Notes: a model not told the origin generated them from the sequence alone. 64,000 nucleotides of DNA from JAWWOW01 sp033851265 (GCA_033851265.1 JAWWOW010000012.1:237586-301585); one strand, 5' to 3'; positions 45,553 through 57,244 are shown, counted from the stretch's first letter. Program-made: numbers and translations.

Positions 45553-46188
45553 CTAGCCCTTCACCCCGCTGACCGGGCGCTCCGGCCATGGGCTGTCAGC
45601 AGGTCGGAGGTCGGCCCATCCGCTGTCGCGGGCGCAGCGGGCGGCGAGAACACCCATCACGGCCAGCGGGTTGTGCAGTCGGCCGGCGAGGATCGCGGCC
45701 ACCGCGGTGTCCAGCGGAACCCACTCAGTCGGCATGTCCGCTTCCTCGTGCTCTCCGACGTGGCGCTCGTCGTCCGCCACCTCGGAGATGTCGCGCGCCA
45801 GGTAGATGCGGATGGCCTCGTCGCTCATTCCGGGGGTGGTGAAGGCATCGAGGAGCACGTCCCACCGACCCGCCCGATAGCCCGCCTCTTCGAACAGCTC
45901 GCGGGCGGCCGTCTCCGCGGGTGCCTCACCGGGCTCATCGAGGAGTCCGGCGGGTGGCTCCCACAACATCCGCCCGGGTGGGTGGCGGTACTGCTGGACG
46001 AACAGCACCTGGTCGCCGTCACCGAGCGCGATTACGGCGACCGCTCCCGGGTGCTCCACCACGTCGCGACGGGCCGTCCCCCCATCCGGGAAGACGACCT
46101 CGTCGGTGCGGACGGCGATGACTGGCCCGGTGAACCGGTGGGTCGACCCGGAGATCGGGTAGTGCCGGGGGGCGTCCTCGATCGGCAC
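45553..46188 (-). CDS. Nudix hydrolase (ADP-ribose pyrophosphatase type)
   Basis: About 211 residues. Complete Nudix box: GLLDEPGE, then ETAARELFEEAGY. QQYRHPPGRMLWEPPAG before it is typical of the ADP-ribose group. GTG 46188 is used because the frame has no ATG, GTG or TTG between it and the pyrG stop. A CTG at 46203 overlapping that stop as CTGA is another candidate, similar to xerD, but without a Shine-Dalgarno. pyrG lies directly upstream, so co-transcription is likely. Confidence 0.9.
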   Translation of the reverse strand: MPIEDAPRHYPISGSTHRFTGPVIAVRTDEVVFPDGGTARRDVVEHPGAVAVIALGDGDQVLFVQQYRHPPGRMLWEPPAGLLDEPGEAPAETAARELFEEAGYRAGRWDVLLDAFTTPGMSDEAIRIYLARDISEVADDERHVGEHEEADMPTEWVPLDTAVAAILAGRLHNPLAVMGVLAARCARDSGWADLRPADSPWPERPVSGVKG

Positions 46189-46199
46189 GGAGCGGACGG

Positions 46200-47918
<1,719 letters not shown>

Positions 47919-48001
47919 AAACGCTCCTGGAAATCCGTGTGCGGCGGGGATACCCACCTGTCCACGGGCTACCAGGTTATCAGCCGGTGCGCGTGTCCCC
48001 A

Positions 48002-49141
48002 CTAACTTCGGATCGACGCGCCGACCTGCCGCGCGCGGGTGAGCACGTCGCGATAGACATCGATGACTGCGGCGACCGAGTGCGTTTCGTCGGGCCAACG
48101 CGCCGCCGCAAGGAGCCCAGCGTTACCGACGAGAACCGCTTTGCCGGGTAGGTCGAGCAGCTGGCCCACGCGGTGCGCGAGGGTAACCGGGTCCTCCGGA
48201 GGCACGAGGATCGCTCCCCCCTCTGCCAGGAGGTCAGACATCCCGCCCACTTCGGTCGCGACAAGGGGCCGACCAGCATGCAGCGCCTCATGCGCGGCAA
48301 GCGGACTGCCTTCCCAGCGACTCGGCAGCACCACGACGTCGGCAGCCGCGAGCAGGTCGGAGATGTCGGTGCGATGGCCCAGCAGGCGGAGAGGTACGCC
48401 GAGACTGTGCGCCAGGTCGCTGAGCGCATCGCGTTCGGGGCCGTCGCCTGCGACGACGATCAGCGGTCGTACGTCGCGCGCGGACCAGGCCGTCGCGGCG
48501 CGGATCAGCACGTCGATGCCTTTTTGTCGGTGTAGTCGCCCGACAACCAGCACAATGGAACGGTCGACGGCATCAAGTTCTCGGCGTACGGCGAGCACAT
48601 CCCGCGTTGGTGCAGGGAGAGGATTCACGCCGACCGGTGCCACACGTACATCGCGACCCCCGAGTTCGCGCACTCGATCGGCAAGGTCGGCCGACACCGT
48701 GAGCGTCACCGTCGCCGCGCGCGCAACGCGCCTTTCCAGGACTGACTGCAGTCGGCGGAGCGGGGCGTCGTCGAGCACCGTGTTGTGCCACGTCACGATC
48801 AACGGAGTCCCCCGGGAAACAGCCATGCTGGCCACGAGTCCGGCCCGCAGGCCGTGGGCGTGCACCAGGTCCGCGCCGCGCAACGTTCGGTGCAGCGATC
48901 GGGCGGCCACCGCTGCCGCACCTAGTGCAAATCCGGATGCAATCTCGGTTGGCACGAAGGTCGCGCCAGCGGCGGTAAACCCAAACATCTCCTCGGTGGC
49001 GCTCGGACCGTGAACCGTTACCTGCACGCCCTTCGCGTTGAGCCCGCCGGCTAACGCGCGCACATGGCGCCCCACACCCCCGGTGCTCGTGGCGAGGATG
49101 AGGTGGATGTCGCGCCCCGGCAACGACGCAGCGTCAGCCAC
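48002..49141 (-). CDS. GT4 family glycosyltransferase
   Basis: About 379 residues, GT-B fold. N-terminal acceptor domain with the Gly loop STGGVGRHVRAL; donor domain with VVGRLHRQKGIDVLI and the EX7E motif in EGSPLAAHEALHAGRPLVATEVGG, cited here in two parts. GTG 49141 overlaps the murJ stop by 8 bp, so the two are coupled. It belongs to the envelope cluster steA-mctB-MraY-like-murJ-GT4. The sugar and acceptor are unknown. Confidence 0.9.
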   Translation of the reverse strand: MADAASLPGRDIHLILATSTGGVGRHVRALAGGLNAKGVQVTVHGPSATEEMFGFTAAGATFVPTEIASGFALGAAAVAARSLHRTLRGADLVHAHGLRAGLVASMAVSRGTPLIVTWHNTVLDDAPLRRLQSVLERRVARAATVTLTVSADLADRVRELGGRDVRVAPVGVNPLPAPTRDVLAVRRELDAVDRSIVLVVGRLHRQKGIDVLIRAATAWSARDVRPLIVVAGDGPERDALSDLAHSLGVPLRLLGHRTDISDLLAAADVVVLPSRWEGSPLAAHEALHAGRPLVATEVGGMSDLLAEGGAILVPPEDPVTLAHRVGQLLDLPGKAVLVGNAGLLAAARWPDETHSVAAVIDVYRDVLTRARQVGASIRS

Positions 49142-50756
49142 GGCGCACCGACTGCAGCATGGTTCGCACTTGAGATCCACCAGCGAGGGCGATCACTCCG
49201 ATGAACACCGCAACGGTTGCGATGGTGGCGACGATCGCCACGCTGACGTTCGTCACGAGCCCTGGGCCGGACACCGTGTTGGCGACAAGGCGACCGAGAA
49301 TCAGACCAATCGCTCCCCCCGCTAACCCTGCGGTCAGCGCGCGCGCGATTCCCGCGACAGCATCGCGGCCCGCAACGCGAGCCAGGCTGACGAGGAGCAG
49401 CACCCCGGCCAGGGTCATGCCAACGCTGTTCCCGAGAGCTAGCGCCGGCACCGTGTCGGGTCTCCCTGTCGATGCGACGATCGCGAGGTCGGCTCCGATC
49501 ACGCCGATCCACCCGGCTGCGATAACTGAAGCCGCGAGCCGACCCCGATCTTGGGCGTACAAGGCTCTGCCGACATGCGCCACGAGACCGTAACCGACGA
49601 GACCCGGCGCGAATGCTGCAATGGCCCGTGCCAACGCGTCAACGTCGTCGGGGGTCGCGGCTGGACCATTCTGCGCAAGCACCCGTGCCACCGGCTCGGC
49701 AATCGCGACGAGAACGGCACCTGCGGCCAATGTCGTGAGCAACACCGCCTGTGTCGACGCTGCGGCCGTGGTTGCAAACGCTCGTGCGTCACCGGCATCT
49801 GCGCGAGCAGACAGCCGCTGGAATGCGCTGGTCGCAATCGGCACCGCGAGCACTGCCCAGGGCACAAGAAACACAGTCCACGCGAGGTTGTACAGCGTCA
49901 CGGCGCCCCGCGGTCCGGCATCGTTGGCTAGCCGCAGCACGATGGCAACCGAGATCTGCTGTGCAACCAGAGTGACGACGCCTGCGACAGCAAGGCTGCG
50001 CACCCGTGTCGCGATGCCGGTGGGAAAGTGCAGGCTCGGGCGCAACGGGACCCGGAGCCGGAGGAACGGCACGAGCAGGCACAAGCTCAAGACCGCGACG
50101 CCCAACGTCGTACCGACAGAAAGAATGAGCTCATCGGTGCGGCTCACGGTGGACAACCGGTCGGGGTTGCCAGTGAAGTGAATCGCGAATACGGAATACG
50201 CCGCGATGACGACGGCACTCGAGAGCAGTGGTGCAAGTGCTGGCCCGACAAACCGGCGGTGCGCTTGTAAGACACCGATGAGCACGATGCCCACGCCGTA
50301 CAACACGATCTGCGGGAGGAACACCAGCAGCATGCGTGTGCCCGCATCGACGACTTGTTGTGGGTTGCATTGGCCATTGTCGCCGACCAGAAGTTCCATC
50401 ACCGGCTGCGCCAGCCAGATCCCCGCAATGGAGATCGGCAGGAGTAGCAACACCGTCCACGTCAACAATGCTGACGTCGTGCGCCCGAGCTCGGTGACGT
50501 CGCGCCGCTCAGCCGCTCCGGCCAGGACAGGGACGACAAGGCTGGCAAGTGCACCGCCCGCCACGATTTCGAACACGATATTCGGAACCGAATTGGCCGT
50601 GTAGTAGACGTTGCCAAGACAGTTCGCCGGACCGACCGTGCGGGCGAACACGACGACCCGCGCGAAGCCGACGACGCGAGCAATTGCCGTTACGAGAGCA
50701 ATCACTAGTGCGGCACGGGCAAGGCCCATGCCAAGTCGGCTCACCGGCGTCCCCAC
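49134..50756 (-). CDS. murJ: MurJ-like lipid II flippase family protein
   Basis: 540 residues, about 14 membrane segments of the MOP/MviN family. Near the N-terminus ARVVGFARVVVFARTVGP followed by YYTANSVPNIVFEIVAGG carries the conserved Arg residues. It lacks the kinase-like extension of mycobacterial MviN. GTG 50756 is used (GTG 50744 possible) and overlaps the upstream gene. It probably flips a lipid-linked sugar made by the adjacent MraY-like protein; whether it is the essential MurJ or a second copy is open. Confidence 0.85.
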   Translation of the reverse strand: MGTPVSRLGMGLARAALVIALVTAIARVVGFARVVVFARTVGPANCLGNVYYTANSVPNIVFEIVAGGALASLVVPVLAGAAERRDVTELGRTTSALLTWTVLLLLPISIAGIWLAQPVMELLVGDNGQCNPQQVVDAGTRMLLVFLPQIVLYGVGIVLIGVLQAHRRFVGPALAPLLSSAVVIAAYSVFAIHFTGNPDRLSTVSRTDELILSVGTTLGVAVLSLCLLVPFLRLRVPLRPSLHFPTGIATRVRSLAVAGVVTLVAQQISVAIVLRLANDAGPRGAVTLYNLAWTVFLVPWAVLAVPIATSAFQRLSARADAGDARAFATTAAASTQAVLLTTLAAGAVLVAIAEPVARVLAQNGPAATPDDVDALARAIAAFAPGLVGYGLVAHVGRALYAQDRGRLAASVIAAGWIGVIGADLAIVASTGRPDTVPALALGNSVGMTLAGVLLLVSLARVAGRDAVAGIARALTAGLAGGAIGLILGRLVANTVSGPGLVTNVSVAIVATIATVAVFIGVIALAGGSQVRTMLQSVRRG

Positions 50757-51547
50757 TCGTCGAAGGCACGCAGTGGGGGGACCGCGGAGATGACCGAACT
50801 GAAACTCACGAGTTCGCTTGCGACGTTCACCGCCGAAAGCGCAAGCGCGATCCGGCGCAGGCCACGCCGCGAGGCTCCGGCAGCTATCGCGACACCAACG
50901 GCTGCCCCGAACGCGCCGGCTCCACCATCGCCGAGCATGACGCGCTCAGCCAAGTCGTCCGGTAGTAATGCGGCGGCCGCACCGAACGCCCCGGCGGCCG
51001 GCACAGCGGCGGGCCCGCCGATGCCCGCGAGCCCGAGAACCAACCCCGACTTCAATGCGCGACCGGGGCGCAGGTCGAGCAGATTCACTGCATTCGCCGC
51101 GGCGGCGACGGTGATCGCGGCGGAGACTGCATCACGCGGGTCGCGGTGGACGAGTGCGCCCGCCGTGATGCCAGCGAAACCGAGTCCCAAGATCTTGACC
51201 GCGCCTGTGGTGACCTCCCCGCGGCGCAGCGCGCCGAGGTGTCCCGCCAACCCGCGCGTGTCCTGGTCGCCGGCGAGATCGTCGTAGACCCCCACTGCGC
51301 CGGCCGTTCCCGCCGCGACTGCCATGGCGGCGCGCATCCGAGCTGGCGCCGGCAACAACAGACTGGCCACCACGACTCCAGTTGTGTAAGCAGGTCCGGC
51401 GAGGCGCGTCACCGACCGGCCGGCGTAGTTAGTGCGGTGCCATCGGTCCGCACCGCCGGGCGGCCACTTGCGCAGAGCATGCAGCGCAGCGCGTGTGGTG
51501 GCCGCACCGACGCCCGCCGCGGCGAGCGCCTTGACGGCACTCCTCAC
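50741..51547 (-). CDS. MraY/WecA-like phospho-sugar transferase homologue
   Basis: 268 residues with about eight hydrophobic helices. Three motifs of the polyprenyl-phosphate N-acetylhexosamine-1-phosphate transferase family can be found: VGVYDDLAGD, NAVNLLDLRPGRALK and MLGDGGAGAFGAA. WHRTNYAGRSV fits the early cytoplasmic loop. It is smaller than MraY and is probably a divergent relative. It overlaps mctB upstream and murJ downstream, suggesting one envelope-building unit. Confidence 0.75.
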   Translation of the reverse strand: MRSAVKALAAAGVGAATTRAALHALRKWPPGGADRWHRTNYAGRSVTRLAGPAYTTGVVVASLLLPAPARMRAAMAVAAGTAGAVGVYDDLAGDQDTRGLAGHLGALRRGEVTTGAVKILGLGFAGITAGALVHRDPRDAVSAAITVAAAANAVNLLDLRPGRALKSGLVLGLAGIGGPAAVPAAGAFGAAAALLPDDLAERVMLGDGGAGAFGAAVGVAIAAGASRRGLRRIALALSAVNVASELVSFSSVISAVPPLRAFDEWGRR

Positions 51548-52509
51548 GGTGTGGGCAGCGGAGCGGGCGACGGTAGGGGCGCATTCGCCCCTGGTCCGGT
51601 GCCGTACTGACCGCTGGTGTTACCCAGCTCTGCCGCGAGTGCAAGAACAACGCGAATGCGGCCGGACTCGGTGTCCGCGTCATCAACGGTTGACACCGAC
51701 TTGCGCGTATCGCCGTCGGAACGCGCTACCGAGATGATCCCGCCGTTCTCCGCGGCCGAGTTTGGACCGACGACAACCGCACCACCGCCAGCGGAATCCA
51801 GTTCGCGTGCCAGGTCGGTGATTGTCTTGGCAGCGGCCTTTGTTGCGTCCGTTGCCTGACCCGGCGCACCACCAACGACCAGCACAACAAGGGTGCCCGG
51901 CGCGGGTCGGTTGGGTGACACCGACATGAGTCCCGCGGCTTTGAAACCAGCAAGTGCTTCGATTTCCGCCGACGTCAACCCACCGGGATCGTTGACGGTG
52001 ACAGCGGGCGGATGGCGTAAAAGAGCCGCCCCCAGCACGCGACCCGCACGTTGGTACGCCGATCCTTCGGGCAGGGTCACGCCAGGCTCGACAAGGCTCT
52101 GGGCCAACTGGCCGACAACAGCGGTGTGTTCTGGGTCCATCCACTTCTTGTCCAGTTTCACCGTTGTGCCAACCGTGCCCCCAGCCGCGACGATCGCGTT
52201 CTTCACGCCGTTAGCAAGGCCCTGCGAGGAACCAGGTGCGGTGACGAGAATGACCCGTTGACTCGCGAGCCGGTTCTGCAGGACGAGTGGACTCACCGCT
52301 TTGACCAGGTCCCCTGCCTGTCGTTGCTGTCGCTCGAGGTCTTGAACCCGCCCGCGCAAACCGTCGTTCTGACTACGCAGGCTGGACACCTGGTGACGGA
52401 TGTTTTTCAGCAACTGACCATTGATCGTGTACGTGCCGATGACGATGCCCAGCGCCAAGGCCAAAAAGACCGCAACAATGGACACAACGTGGTAGCGAAA
52501 GTCGATCAC
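51544..52509 (-). CDS. MctB-like membrane protein (copper transporter family)
   Basis: About 321 residues. One N-terminal membrane helix (FRYHVVSIVAVFLALALGIV), a coiled coil (QVSSLRSQNDGLRGRV, LERQQRQAGDL), then a large extracytoplasmic domain. It matches the family named for mycobacterial MctB, whose mutant accumulates copper; the presence beside steA and a coiled coil suggest a cell-division or envelope role instead. GTG 52509 follows the steA stop by 1 bp. A Pro-rich C-terminus is present. Confidence 0.85.
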   Translation of the reverse strand: MIDFRYHVVSIVAVFLALALGIVIGTYTINGQLLKNIRHQVSSLRSQNDGLRGRVQDLERQQRQAGDLVKAVSPLVLQNRLASQRVILVTAPGSSQGLANGVKNAIVAAGGTVGTTVKLDKKWMDPEHTAVVGQLAQSLVEPGVTLPEGSAYQRAGRVLGAALLRHPPAVTVNDPGGLTSAEIEALAGFKAAGLMSVSPNRPAPGTLVVLVVGGAPGQATDATKAAAKTITDLARELDSAGGGAVVVGPNSAAENGGIISVARSDGDTRKSVSTVDDADTESGRIRVVLALAAELGNTSGQYGTGPGANAPLPSPAPLPTP

Positions 52510-52510
52510 G

Positions 52511-53689
52511 CTAGACGTGCTCCCGGAACCAGAAGACAAGGCTGTCCCACTTGGCGTGCAACACCCCGATGTAGACCTGACCAGCGGGTGACAACGATGC
52601 GGCCACGATCAACGTCAGCAGCATCGCCGCGACAAGAAGCATGAGTGTCGGCGCGGTGATGCGGCTCCGATAGAGCCGGCTGACGCCCTTCGCGTCGACG
52701 AGCTTGCCACCAACTCTGAGTCGAGTGAGGAACGTGCTGGCCATCCCCGACCGGCCCTTGTCCAAGAACTCGTCCAGCGTTGCGTGGGTACCGACAGCGA
52801 CCATCAGCGCGGCGCCCTTGTCGTCGGCCAACAGCATCGCGATGTCCTCGCTGGTGCCTGCTGCGGGAAAGGTGACAGCAGCGAGCCCTAGGTCTTGGAT
52901 CCGCTCGAGACCGGGTGCGTGCCCGTCGCGGTAGGCGTGCACGACTAACTCGGCCCCACAGCGAAGCGTCTGGTCGGTGACGGAGTCCATGTCGCCCACG
53001 ATCAAATCGGGGGTGTAACCCGCTTCCACCAAGGAGTCGGCTCCGCCGTCAACGCCGATTAGCACCGGATGGAACTCACGAATGTAGGGGCGCAATGTCT
53101 GCAGGTCTTCGCGGCAATGGTAGCCACGGACGACGATGAGCGCGTGCCGGCCGTCGATCGACGTCTCGATGTCTGGCACACCGATGCCGTCGAGCAGGAG
53201 GTCGCGTTCGCGGCGGAGATATTCCATCGTGTTGGCAGCGAATGCCTCGAGCTGAACAGCCAGCCCCGCACGTGCTTCGGTCATGGCTGCCATGACGGTC
53301 TCTGCTGTTTGAATGGTGCCCTTCGCGACCACTCGGTCACCAACGAGGAGCGCGTTGTCTTCGATCCGGACGGTGTCGCCTTCTGCGAGCTCACCGAACA
53401 CGTCATCACCGGTCGCGTCGATGAGTGTGACGCCCGCCGCGATCAGGATTTCCGGACCGAGGTTGGGGTAGCGGCCGCTAATGCTCGGTGCGGCGTTGAT
53501 GACGGCGATGACACCGGCGTCGACGAGTGATTCGGCGCTCACGCGGTCGAGGTCCACGTGATCGATGATCGCCACATCGCCGGGCCGGAGCCGTTTGGCG
53601 AGATTCTTGGTGCGTCGGTCCAGCCGGGCGACGCCGGATAGGCCGTGGATTTCGACTGGCCGGGTCCGGCGCAGCGTGGGCATTCGCAT
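52511..53689 (-). CDS. steA: SteA-like cytokinetic ring/thiamin pyrophosphokinase-fold protein
   Basis: About 392 residues. GVARLDRRTKNLAKRL then DVAIIDHVDLDRVSAESLVDAGV; a central TPPK-like catalytic fold (LIVGDMDSVTDQ); and a C-terminal membrane helix (APTLMLLVAAMLLTLIVAA). In corynebacteria SteA works with SteB in division; MctB-like proteins occupy the SteB position. ATG 53689 follows a GACAAT box by 7 nt (leaderless); ATG 53698 is three codons earlier. recN ends 26 bp upstream. Confidence 0.87.
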   Translation of the reverse strand: MRMPTLRRTRPVEIHGLSGVARLDRRTKNLAKRLRPGDVAIIDHVDLDRVSAESLVDAGVIAVINAAPSISGRYPNLGPEILIAAGVTLIDATGDDVFGELAEGDTVRIEDNALLVGDRVVAKGTIQTAETVMAAMTEARAGLAVQLEAFAANTMEYLRRERDLLLDGIGVPDIETSIDGRHALIVVRGYHCREDLQTLRPYIREFHPVLIGVDGGADSLVEAGYTPDLIVGDMDSVTDQTLRCGAELVVHAYRDGHAPGLERIQDLGLAAVTFPAAGTSEDIAMLLADDKGAALMVAVGTHATLDEFLDKGRSGMASTFLTRLRVGGKLVDAKGVSRLYRSRITAPTLMLLVAAMLLTLIVAASLSPAGQVYIGVLHAKWDSLVFWFREHV

Positions 53690-53714
53690 TAGGGCCATTG
53701 TCCCACGCGCCGCG

Positions 53715-55484
53715 TCAGCCGGATCGGTCCGAGCGATGGGCCGCGGCAGCGGCCAGCAGTTCCTCGGCGTGGCCGCGGGCAAGCTCGGATTCGGAGAGGC
53801 CCGCCAGCATCCGGGACAGCTCCGCGACCCGGTCGTCACCCTCGACGGATGTCACGCCGCTCTGTGTCACCGAATCTGACGCGGCCTTCTCCACGACAAG
53901 ATGAGTGTCGGCGTACGCCGCGACCTGCGGAAGGTGCGTGACCACGATCACCTGTGACGATGTCGCGAGCCGCGCGAGCCGTTGACCGACCTCCACCGCC
54001 GCTCGACCACCGACCCCGGCATCGATCTCGTCGAAAACAAAGGTCGGCACGGGATCGGCACCACCGAGCACGACCTCGAGCGCGAGCATGACCCGTGACA
54101 ACTCCCCGCCGGACGCTGCTCGTTGCAGCGGACGCGCTGGTGCGCCGGTATGCGCGGCTAGCCGGATCTCGATGTCGTCGACGCCAGCCGGCCCGTAGGC
54201 CAGGCGCTGCCCACCGACGTGTAGCCCCTCTGGAGCATCCGCATCGAGGACAGCTTGACTCACGGCCACGGTGAGTGTCGCGTCGGGCATCGCCAGCGCT
54301 GCCAACTCCTCAGCCACGGCGTGGGCCAGGTTTGTCGCCGCAGTTTGGCGCGCTGTGCTGATCGTGGCGGCCAGTGCGGCCATCTCCCCTGCGAGCTGGT
54401 CGCGCTCCTCGGCGAGTCGGGTGCGGCGGTCGTCTCCGTCGTCCAACTCGACCAGCCGCTCGCGCGCGGCCTGAGCCCAGGCGAGCACGCCGGCAACCCC
54501 GCCGGCTCCGTCGTCGTACTTGCGGGTGAGGCGGGAGATGACGGCTTTTCTCTCCTGAGCAACCTCGAGGCGCCTCGGGTCGGCCTCGAGACTGTCGACG
54601 TAGGACGCGAGCTCCGTGCCGGCATCAACGATGAGGAAACCTGCCTCCGCTACCCGACGAGCGAGCTCGGCCAGTCGTACGTCGTGGTCGCCTGCCGCTT
54701 CCAGCGCTCTGCGTGCAGCGGTGATGGACGTCATCGCGTCGGCGCCGTCACCGCTGTCCGTGTCATCGAACAGCGCGGCGCGGGCGGTGCTAGCGGCGGT
54801 CAGTAGAGCGTCGACGTGTGACATCCGCTCGATCTCTGCATCGAGTGCGATGTCTTCACCTGGTCGCAGCGCCGCTGACTCGATTTCCGTGACACCAAAA
54901 CGCAACACGTCGGTCTCCTGCGCGCGCTCGCGAGATCGGGTTGTCAACTCGACGAGCACTGCACGAACGTCGCGATGACGCGCGTAGGTATTGGCGTACG
55001 CCACCAGTGGTTCGAGCACGGCGGGGCCGGCGTATGTGTCAAGCAGCTCACGCTGCACCGACGGTTTGAGAAGCCGCAACTGGTCGGCCTGGCCGTGCAC
55101 CGTGACGAGTGCCTCAGCGAGCTCGGCGAGCACGCCAACCGGTGCGGATCGACCGCCGACGTGCGCCCGTGATCGGCCATCGGCACCAACGGTGCGACTG
55201 ACAAGAAGCGTGCCGTCCTCGTCGAGAGCTCCCCCGAGCTCGGCTACCCGTTGGGCGAGTGGACCGGTTGGGTCGATGCGGAATCGGCCATCGACGGCAG
55301 CGCGGATGGCACCCGCGCGCACCAGCCCCGAGTCGGCACGGGCTCCCATGAGCAGAGCCAGACCAGAAACCACCATCGTCTTGCCAGCGCCGGTCTCGCC
55401 CGTGACGACCGACAGCCCACGGCCGAACTCGAGCAGTGCGTCATCAATCACGCCGAGACCGGCGATCCGCATCTCCTCGAGCAC
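53715..55484 (-). CDS. recN: DNA repair protein RecN
   Basis: 589 residues, SMC-like: Walker A (VTGETGAGKTMVV), long coiled-coil arms, and signature/Walker B (ASGGELSRVMLALEVVL, FVFDEIDAGVGGRAA). It acts early in double-strand break repair. GTG 55484 follows a TACGGT box by 6 nt, which suggests a leaderless transcript; ATG 55472 is an alternative. It lies between nadK and steA. Confidence 0.95.
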   Translation of the reverse strand: MLEEMRIAGLGVIDDALLEFGRGLSVVTGETGAGKTMVVSGLALLMGARADSGLVRAGAIRAAVDGRFRIDPTGPLAQRVAELGGALDEDGTLLVSRTVGADGRSRAHVGGRSAPVGVLAELAEALVTVHGQADQLRLLKPSVQRELLDTYAGPAVLEPLVAYANTYARHRDVRAVLVELTTRSRERAQETDVLRFGVTEIESAALRPGEDIALDAEIERMSHVDALLTAASTARAALFDDTDSGDGADAMTSITAARRALEAAGDHDVRLAELARRVAEAGFLIVDAGTELASYVDSLEADPRRLEVAQERKAVISRLTRKYDDGAGGVAGVLAWAQAARERLVELDDGDDRRTRLAEERDQLAGEMAALAATISTARQTAATNLAHAVAEELAALAMPDATLTVAVSQAVLDADAPEGLHVGGQRLAYGPAGVDDIEIRLAAHTGAPARPLQRAASGGELSRVMLALEVVLGGADPVPTFVFDEIDAGVGGRAAVEVGQRLARLATSSQVIVVTHLPQVAAYADTHLVVEKAASDSVTQSGVTSVEGDDRVAELSRMLAGLSESELARGHAEELLAAAAAHRSDRSG

Positions 55485-55529
55485 ATCTCCACCGTAAGCG
55501 ACGTTGCCGACGGCACTCGGCAGGCGCGC

Positions 55530-56435
55530 TCAGACGTGATGGCCGCGCCAGCCACGCACCGGCAGTTCAAACTTCGCAACGAGCCGATCCGTGAATGGGC
55601 GTGTGGATAGTCGAGCGAGTTTCACCGGTTGCGCGCTGCGCTGCACCTCGACCCGGGTGCCGCTGGCAAGTGGCATCGTGCGACGCCCGTCGGCCCACAG
55701 CACCCCGCCGTCGTCACCGCTCAACAACTCGACGGCAAGGACGGATCCGGGGCCAACCACGAGTGGCCGCGCGAACAACGCGTGCGCATTGATCGGTACG
55801 AGAAGCAGCGCTTCCACGTCCGGCCAGACGACTGGACCTCCGGCCGACCAGGCATAAGCGGTGGAACCCGTTGGTGTTGCGAACAACACACCGTCGCAAC
55901 CCCATCGCGACAAGGGCCGTCCGTCGACCTCGACGATGACGTCGAGGACGCGCTCGCGGGACGCCTTCTCGACGGAGATCTCGTTGAGTGCCCACTCCGA
56001 TTGGCGCTCACCGCCGTCCGGCCACACCGAGACGTCGAGCGTTAAGCGCTCTTCGACGTTGTAGTCGCCCGATAGAACGCGTTCGACGGTGTGCGCGAGG
56101 TCTTCGCGTTCGGCTTCGGCGAGGAAGCCGACATGACCGAGATTGACGCCGAGCAGTGGTATGCCGGCGGGGCGCGCGATCTCGGCAGCGCGGAGCAGCG
56201 TTCCATCGCCACCGAGGACTAAGACGAGTTCGGTACCTTCGGCGGCGGCCGGCGTAGACGGACAAACTTCTGCTTTGACGCCAGCAGAAGCGAAGTCGAC
56301 GTCAGGTTCTTCGGACTCGAGGGTGCGCACCGCTACGCCGGCAGCGGTGAGCTGCGCAGCGACATCGAGCGCTGCGGCTACGGCGTCTGGTCGGCGGGTG
56401 TGCGTCACGAGGAGAACCGCGCGGTCGTCGGTCAC
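55530..56435 (-). CDS. nadK: NAD kinase
   Basis: 301 residues. Phosphorylates NAD to NADP. GGDGT motif in LVLGGDGTLLRAAE; NLGHVGFLAE and ATPTGSTAYAWSAGGP are conserved. GTG 56435 overlaps the tlyA stop (GTGA). tlyA-nadK-recN is a standard actinobacterial order. Confidence 0.96.
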   Translation of the reverse strand: MTDDRAVLLVTHTRRPDAVAAALDVAAQLTAAGVAVRTLESEEPDVDFASAGVKAEVCPSTPAAAEGTELVLVLGGDGTLLRAAEIARPAGIPLLGVNLGHVGFLAEAEREDLAHTVERVLSGDYNVEERLTLDVSVWPDGGERQSEWALNEISVEKASRERVLDVIVEVDGRPLSRWGCDGVLFATPTGSTAYAWSAGGPVVWPDVEALLLVPINAHALFARPLVVGPGSVLAVELLSGDDGGVLWADGRRTMPLASGTRVEVQRSAQPVKLARLSTRPFTDRLVAKFELPVRGWRGHHV

Positions 56436-57241
56436 TGTGGCCCTGACTCGATGGCTCGGCGTACCAGTTCTGCACTTGGTGCAGGCGCGCCGGCATGGAG
56501 GTGCACAAAGTACTCGACGTTGCCAGCTGGGCCAGGCAACTCGCTGGCAACAACCGCGGCAGTGCCGAGACCGTGCTGCGCGGCCGTCTCGATGACACTC
56601 ATTACGGCGGATGAACGTAGGTCTGCTCCGCGCACGACGCCACCCGCGCCGACACCCTCGCGGCCTACCTCGAACTGCGGCTTGACCAAGAGCAGGAAGT
56701 CAGCATCAGGTGCCGACGACTCCAGTAGCGCGGGCAGGACCAGTCGCAGCGAGATGAACGACAGGTCGGCAACCACAAGGCTCGGGAGCGGTTTGCCGAC
56801 GATCTCGCGTGTCAACCTGCGAACGTTGGTGCGCTCGAGCACGCGCACCCGCGAGTCGGTGCGCAAGGACCAAGCCAACTGTCCGTAGCCGACATCGACC
56901 GCAACCACTTCCGTCGCACCGCGACGCAACAAGACATCGGTGAAACCGCCCGTCGACGTTCCTGCGTCGAGGCAGCGCCGCCCCGAGACCAGCGGAGCAG
57001 CGGCGCCAAGCGAGTCGAGCGCACCCGCCAGCTTGAGGCCACCGCGTGAGACGTACGCGGGTTCGTGACTTCTTTCGCGCACGAGCACCGCCGTATCGGG
57101 CGCAACAGCTGTCGCGGGCTTGGCAGCGGTTTGGCCGTCGATGCTGACCATCCCGGCAGCGACCAGCTGTGCGGCTTGCTCGCGCGACCGCGCTAGACCG
57201 CGCCGAACAAGTTCAGCGTCTAGCCGGGAACGCCGCGGCAC
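56432..57241 (-). CDS. tlyA: 16S/23S rRNA 2'-O-methyltransferase TlyA
   Basis: 269 residues: an N-terminal S4 domain (RRSRLDAELVRRGLARSREQA) and an FtsJ-like methyltransferase (CLDAGTSTGGFTDVLL, VVADLSFISLR, LLVKPQFEVGREG). It methylates cytidines targeted by capreomycin. GTG 57241 follows the small upstream gene by 3 bp. Confidence 0.95.
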   Translation of the reverse strand: MPRRSRLDAELVRRGLARSREQAAQLVAAGMVSIDGQTAAKPATAVAPDTAVLVRERSHEPAYVSRGGLKLAGALDSLGAAAPLVSGRRCLDAGTSTGGFTDVLLRRGATEVVAVDVGYGQLAWSLRTDSRVRVLERTNVRRLTREIVGKPLPSLVVADLSFISLRLVLPALLESSAPDADFLLLVKPQFEVGREGVGAGGVVRGADLRSSAVMSVIETAAQHGLGTAAVVASELPGPAGNVEYFVHLHAGAPAPSAELVRRAIESGPQ

Positions 57242-57244
57242 TGA

